A model generated the notes under the pieces. It saw only the letters and a program-made list of their open reading frames with translations, did no database searches and was not told the origin of the DNA. A program made the translations under genes and the position numbers. Shown piece by piece: positions 5,288 to 5,932 of a stretch of 5,932 nucleotides of DNA. Numbering within the stretch: position 1 is the first letter of the stretch; every line of letters begins with the position of its first letter. Origin of the DNA: an uncultured Ruminococcus sp. (lineage in GTDB: Bacteria > Bacillota > Clostridia > Oscillospirales > Ruminococcaceae); NCBI GenBank assembly GCA_947175005.1, contig CAMWLD010000149.1:1-5932 (forward strand), in the 5' to 3' direction.

Positions 5288-5932
5288 AAAAGCGCCCAAA
5301 CGTGCTGCAGCAAAAAAGCCGCGGGCGCAAAGCTATGGGAGATATTTTTCGGCTGTTACCTCAATTGTAACGGTGCTGCTGTTTTTCGGTACGCTGATTA
5401 CATTGGGCTGTATTACGCTGTTTTCAGAAAAGGCGGAATTTTCCGAGACACAGAACCGTTATCTGGCGAAATTTCCCAAGGTGACGGCGAAAAATTACTT
5501 TAATGGCGGCTTTATGACGGGTACGGCGGACTATATTTCCGACCATTTTGCCTTTCATGACGGCTGGATAAGGGTGAATACCGCTCTTGATATGCTTTCG
5601 GGAAAACGCGAGCTGAACGGCATTTACATTACGGGCGGGCGAATGACCGAGAAGGTCTCCTTTCCCGACAGTGAGCGCACAGGAAAAAGCGTTTCGGGGA
5701 TAAGGAAGTTTGCGGAGGAAAATGAGCTGCCTGTGTATTTGCTTATTGCCCCGACGCAGGCGGAAATTTACAGGGACGAGCTGCCTGCCTTTGCGCCAAA
5801 CCCCGACCAGCAGCAGTTTATTGAGGATGTTTACGAGCAGCTTTCGGATGTTGCTGTTACCATTGACGTTTACGGCACGCTTTATGCTAACCGTGATGAT
5901 TATATTTACTACCGCACCGACCACCACTGGAC
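5271..5932 (+). CDS. DHHW-family (AlgJ-like) membrane-anchored protein, 3'-truncated by window edge
   Basis: The frame opens at ATG 5271 and stays open to the window end, giving 220 full codons. The N-terminus is Lys/Arg-rich (residues 2-24), followed by one transmembrane helix at about 25-51, so it is probably a type II protein with its body outside the cell. The family-typical region follows: FSETQNRYLAKFPK (57-70), NGGFMTGTADYISDHF (78-93) and ELPVYLLIAPTQAEIY (152-167). The visible part ends in YYRTDHHW, with the DHHW motif at 217-220 as the last complete codons. DHHW proteins are related to AlgJ/AlgX-like esterase-fold proteins and often sit beside an MBOAT acyltransferase in Clostridia, suggesting O-acetylation of a cell-surface polymer. 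That partner would be outside the window. Start support: overlap of 17 bases with spoVS and a weak GGACGG (5254-5259), so translation may depend on spoVS. ATG 5271 is the first good start giving the basic head and membrane helix. Confidence 0.88.
   Translation, partial: MKQTDKKAPKRAAAKKPRAQSYGRYFSAVTSIVTVLLFFGTLITLGCITLFSEKAEFSETQNRYLAKFPKVTAKNYFNGGFMTGTADYISDHFAFHDGWIRVNTALDMLSGKRELNGIYITGGRMTEKVSFPDSERTGKSVSGIRKFAEENELPVYLLIAPTQAEIYRDELPAFAPNPDQQQFIEDVYEQLSDVAVTIDVYGTLYANRDDYIYYRTDHHW

Noticed and set aside
5424..5927. Minus-strand open frame (167 codons) opposite the DHHW gene
   Set aside because: The + strand frame has a membrane anchor and family motifs; the reverse product has no coherent domain.

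Overview
The window reads as a chromosomal segment of a Gram-positive, spore-forming member of the Clostridia. An Oscillospiraceae/Ruminococcaceae-like organism is my guess from gene content and codon style, not a proven assignment. The strongest lineage marker is spoVS, a sporulation gene typical of endospore formers. YmdB, a DHHW-family membrane protein and strong AGGAGG-type ribosome binding sites fit the same group. All supported genes are on the + strand. I see no tRNA, rRNA, CRISPR array, insertion sequence or phage gene.

Layout: (1) 1-804, the C-terminal part of an RlmD/RlmCD-type 23S rRNA uracil-C5 methyltransferase whose start lies left of the window. (2) 849-2019, a compact two-gene unit in visibly more AT-rich DNA: a 143-residue PD-(D/E)XK nuclease-like protein, then a CmoM/SmtA-like SAM methyltransferase 16 bases later. 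(3) 2020-2238, a regulatory gap with a near-consensus SigA promoter (TTGCAA-17-TATAAT), a perfect hairpin or operator in the leader, and repeated TGCAAAATT motifs. (4) 2239-3843, malQ, a complete amylomaltase with an unusual Ser/Lys-rich internal insert and a charged tail encoded by degenerate heptamer repeats. (5) 3905-3932, four tandem heptamers complementary to that tail sequence. (6) 3949-4719, a YmdB-family metallophosphoesterase, most likely starting at TTG. (7) 4720-4918, a GC-rich stretch with mutually exclusive pairings, then an AT-rich spoVS upstream region. (8) 4919-5287, spoVS with a 36-residue C-terminal extension. (9) 5271-5932, a DHHW/AlgJ-like membrane-anchored protein that overlaps spoVS by 17 bases and runs off the right edge exactly after its DHHW motif.

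Functionally this is mostly a string of housekeeping genes: rRNA modification, maltodextrin metabolism, nucleotide phosphodiesterase signalling, sporulation and cell-envelope O-acylation. They look like several transcription units rather than one pathway. The parts that do not look routine are the nuclease-like/methyltransferase pair, the inverted heptamer repeats spanning the malQ-ymdB junction, and the extended spoVS coupled to a DHHW gene. I found nothing that can be called a new system with confidence. The nuclease/methyltransferase pair is the best candidate for closer study.
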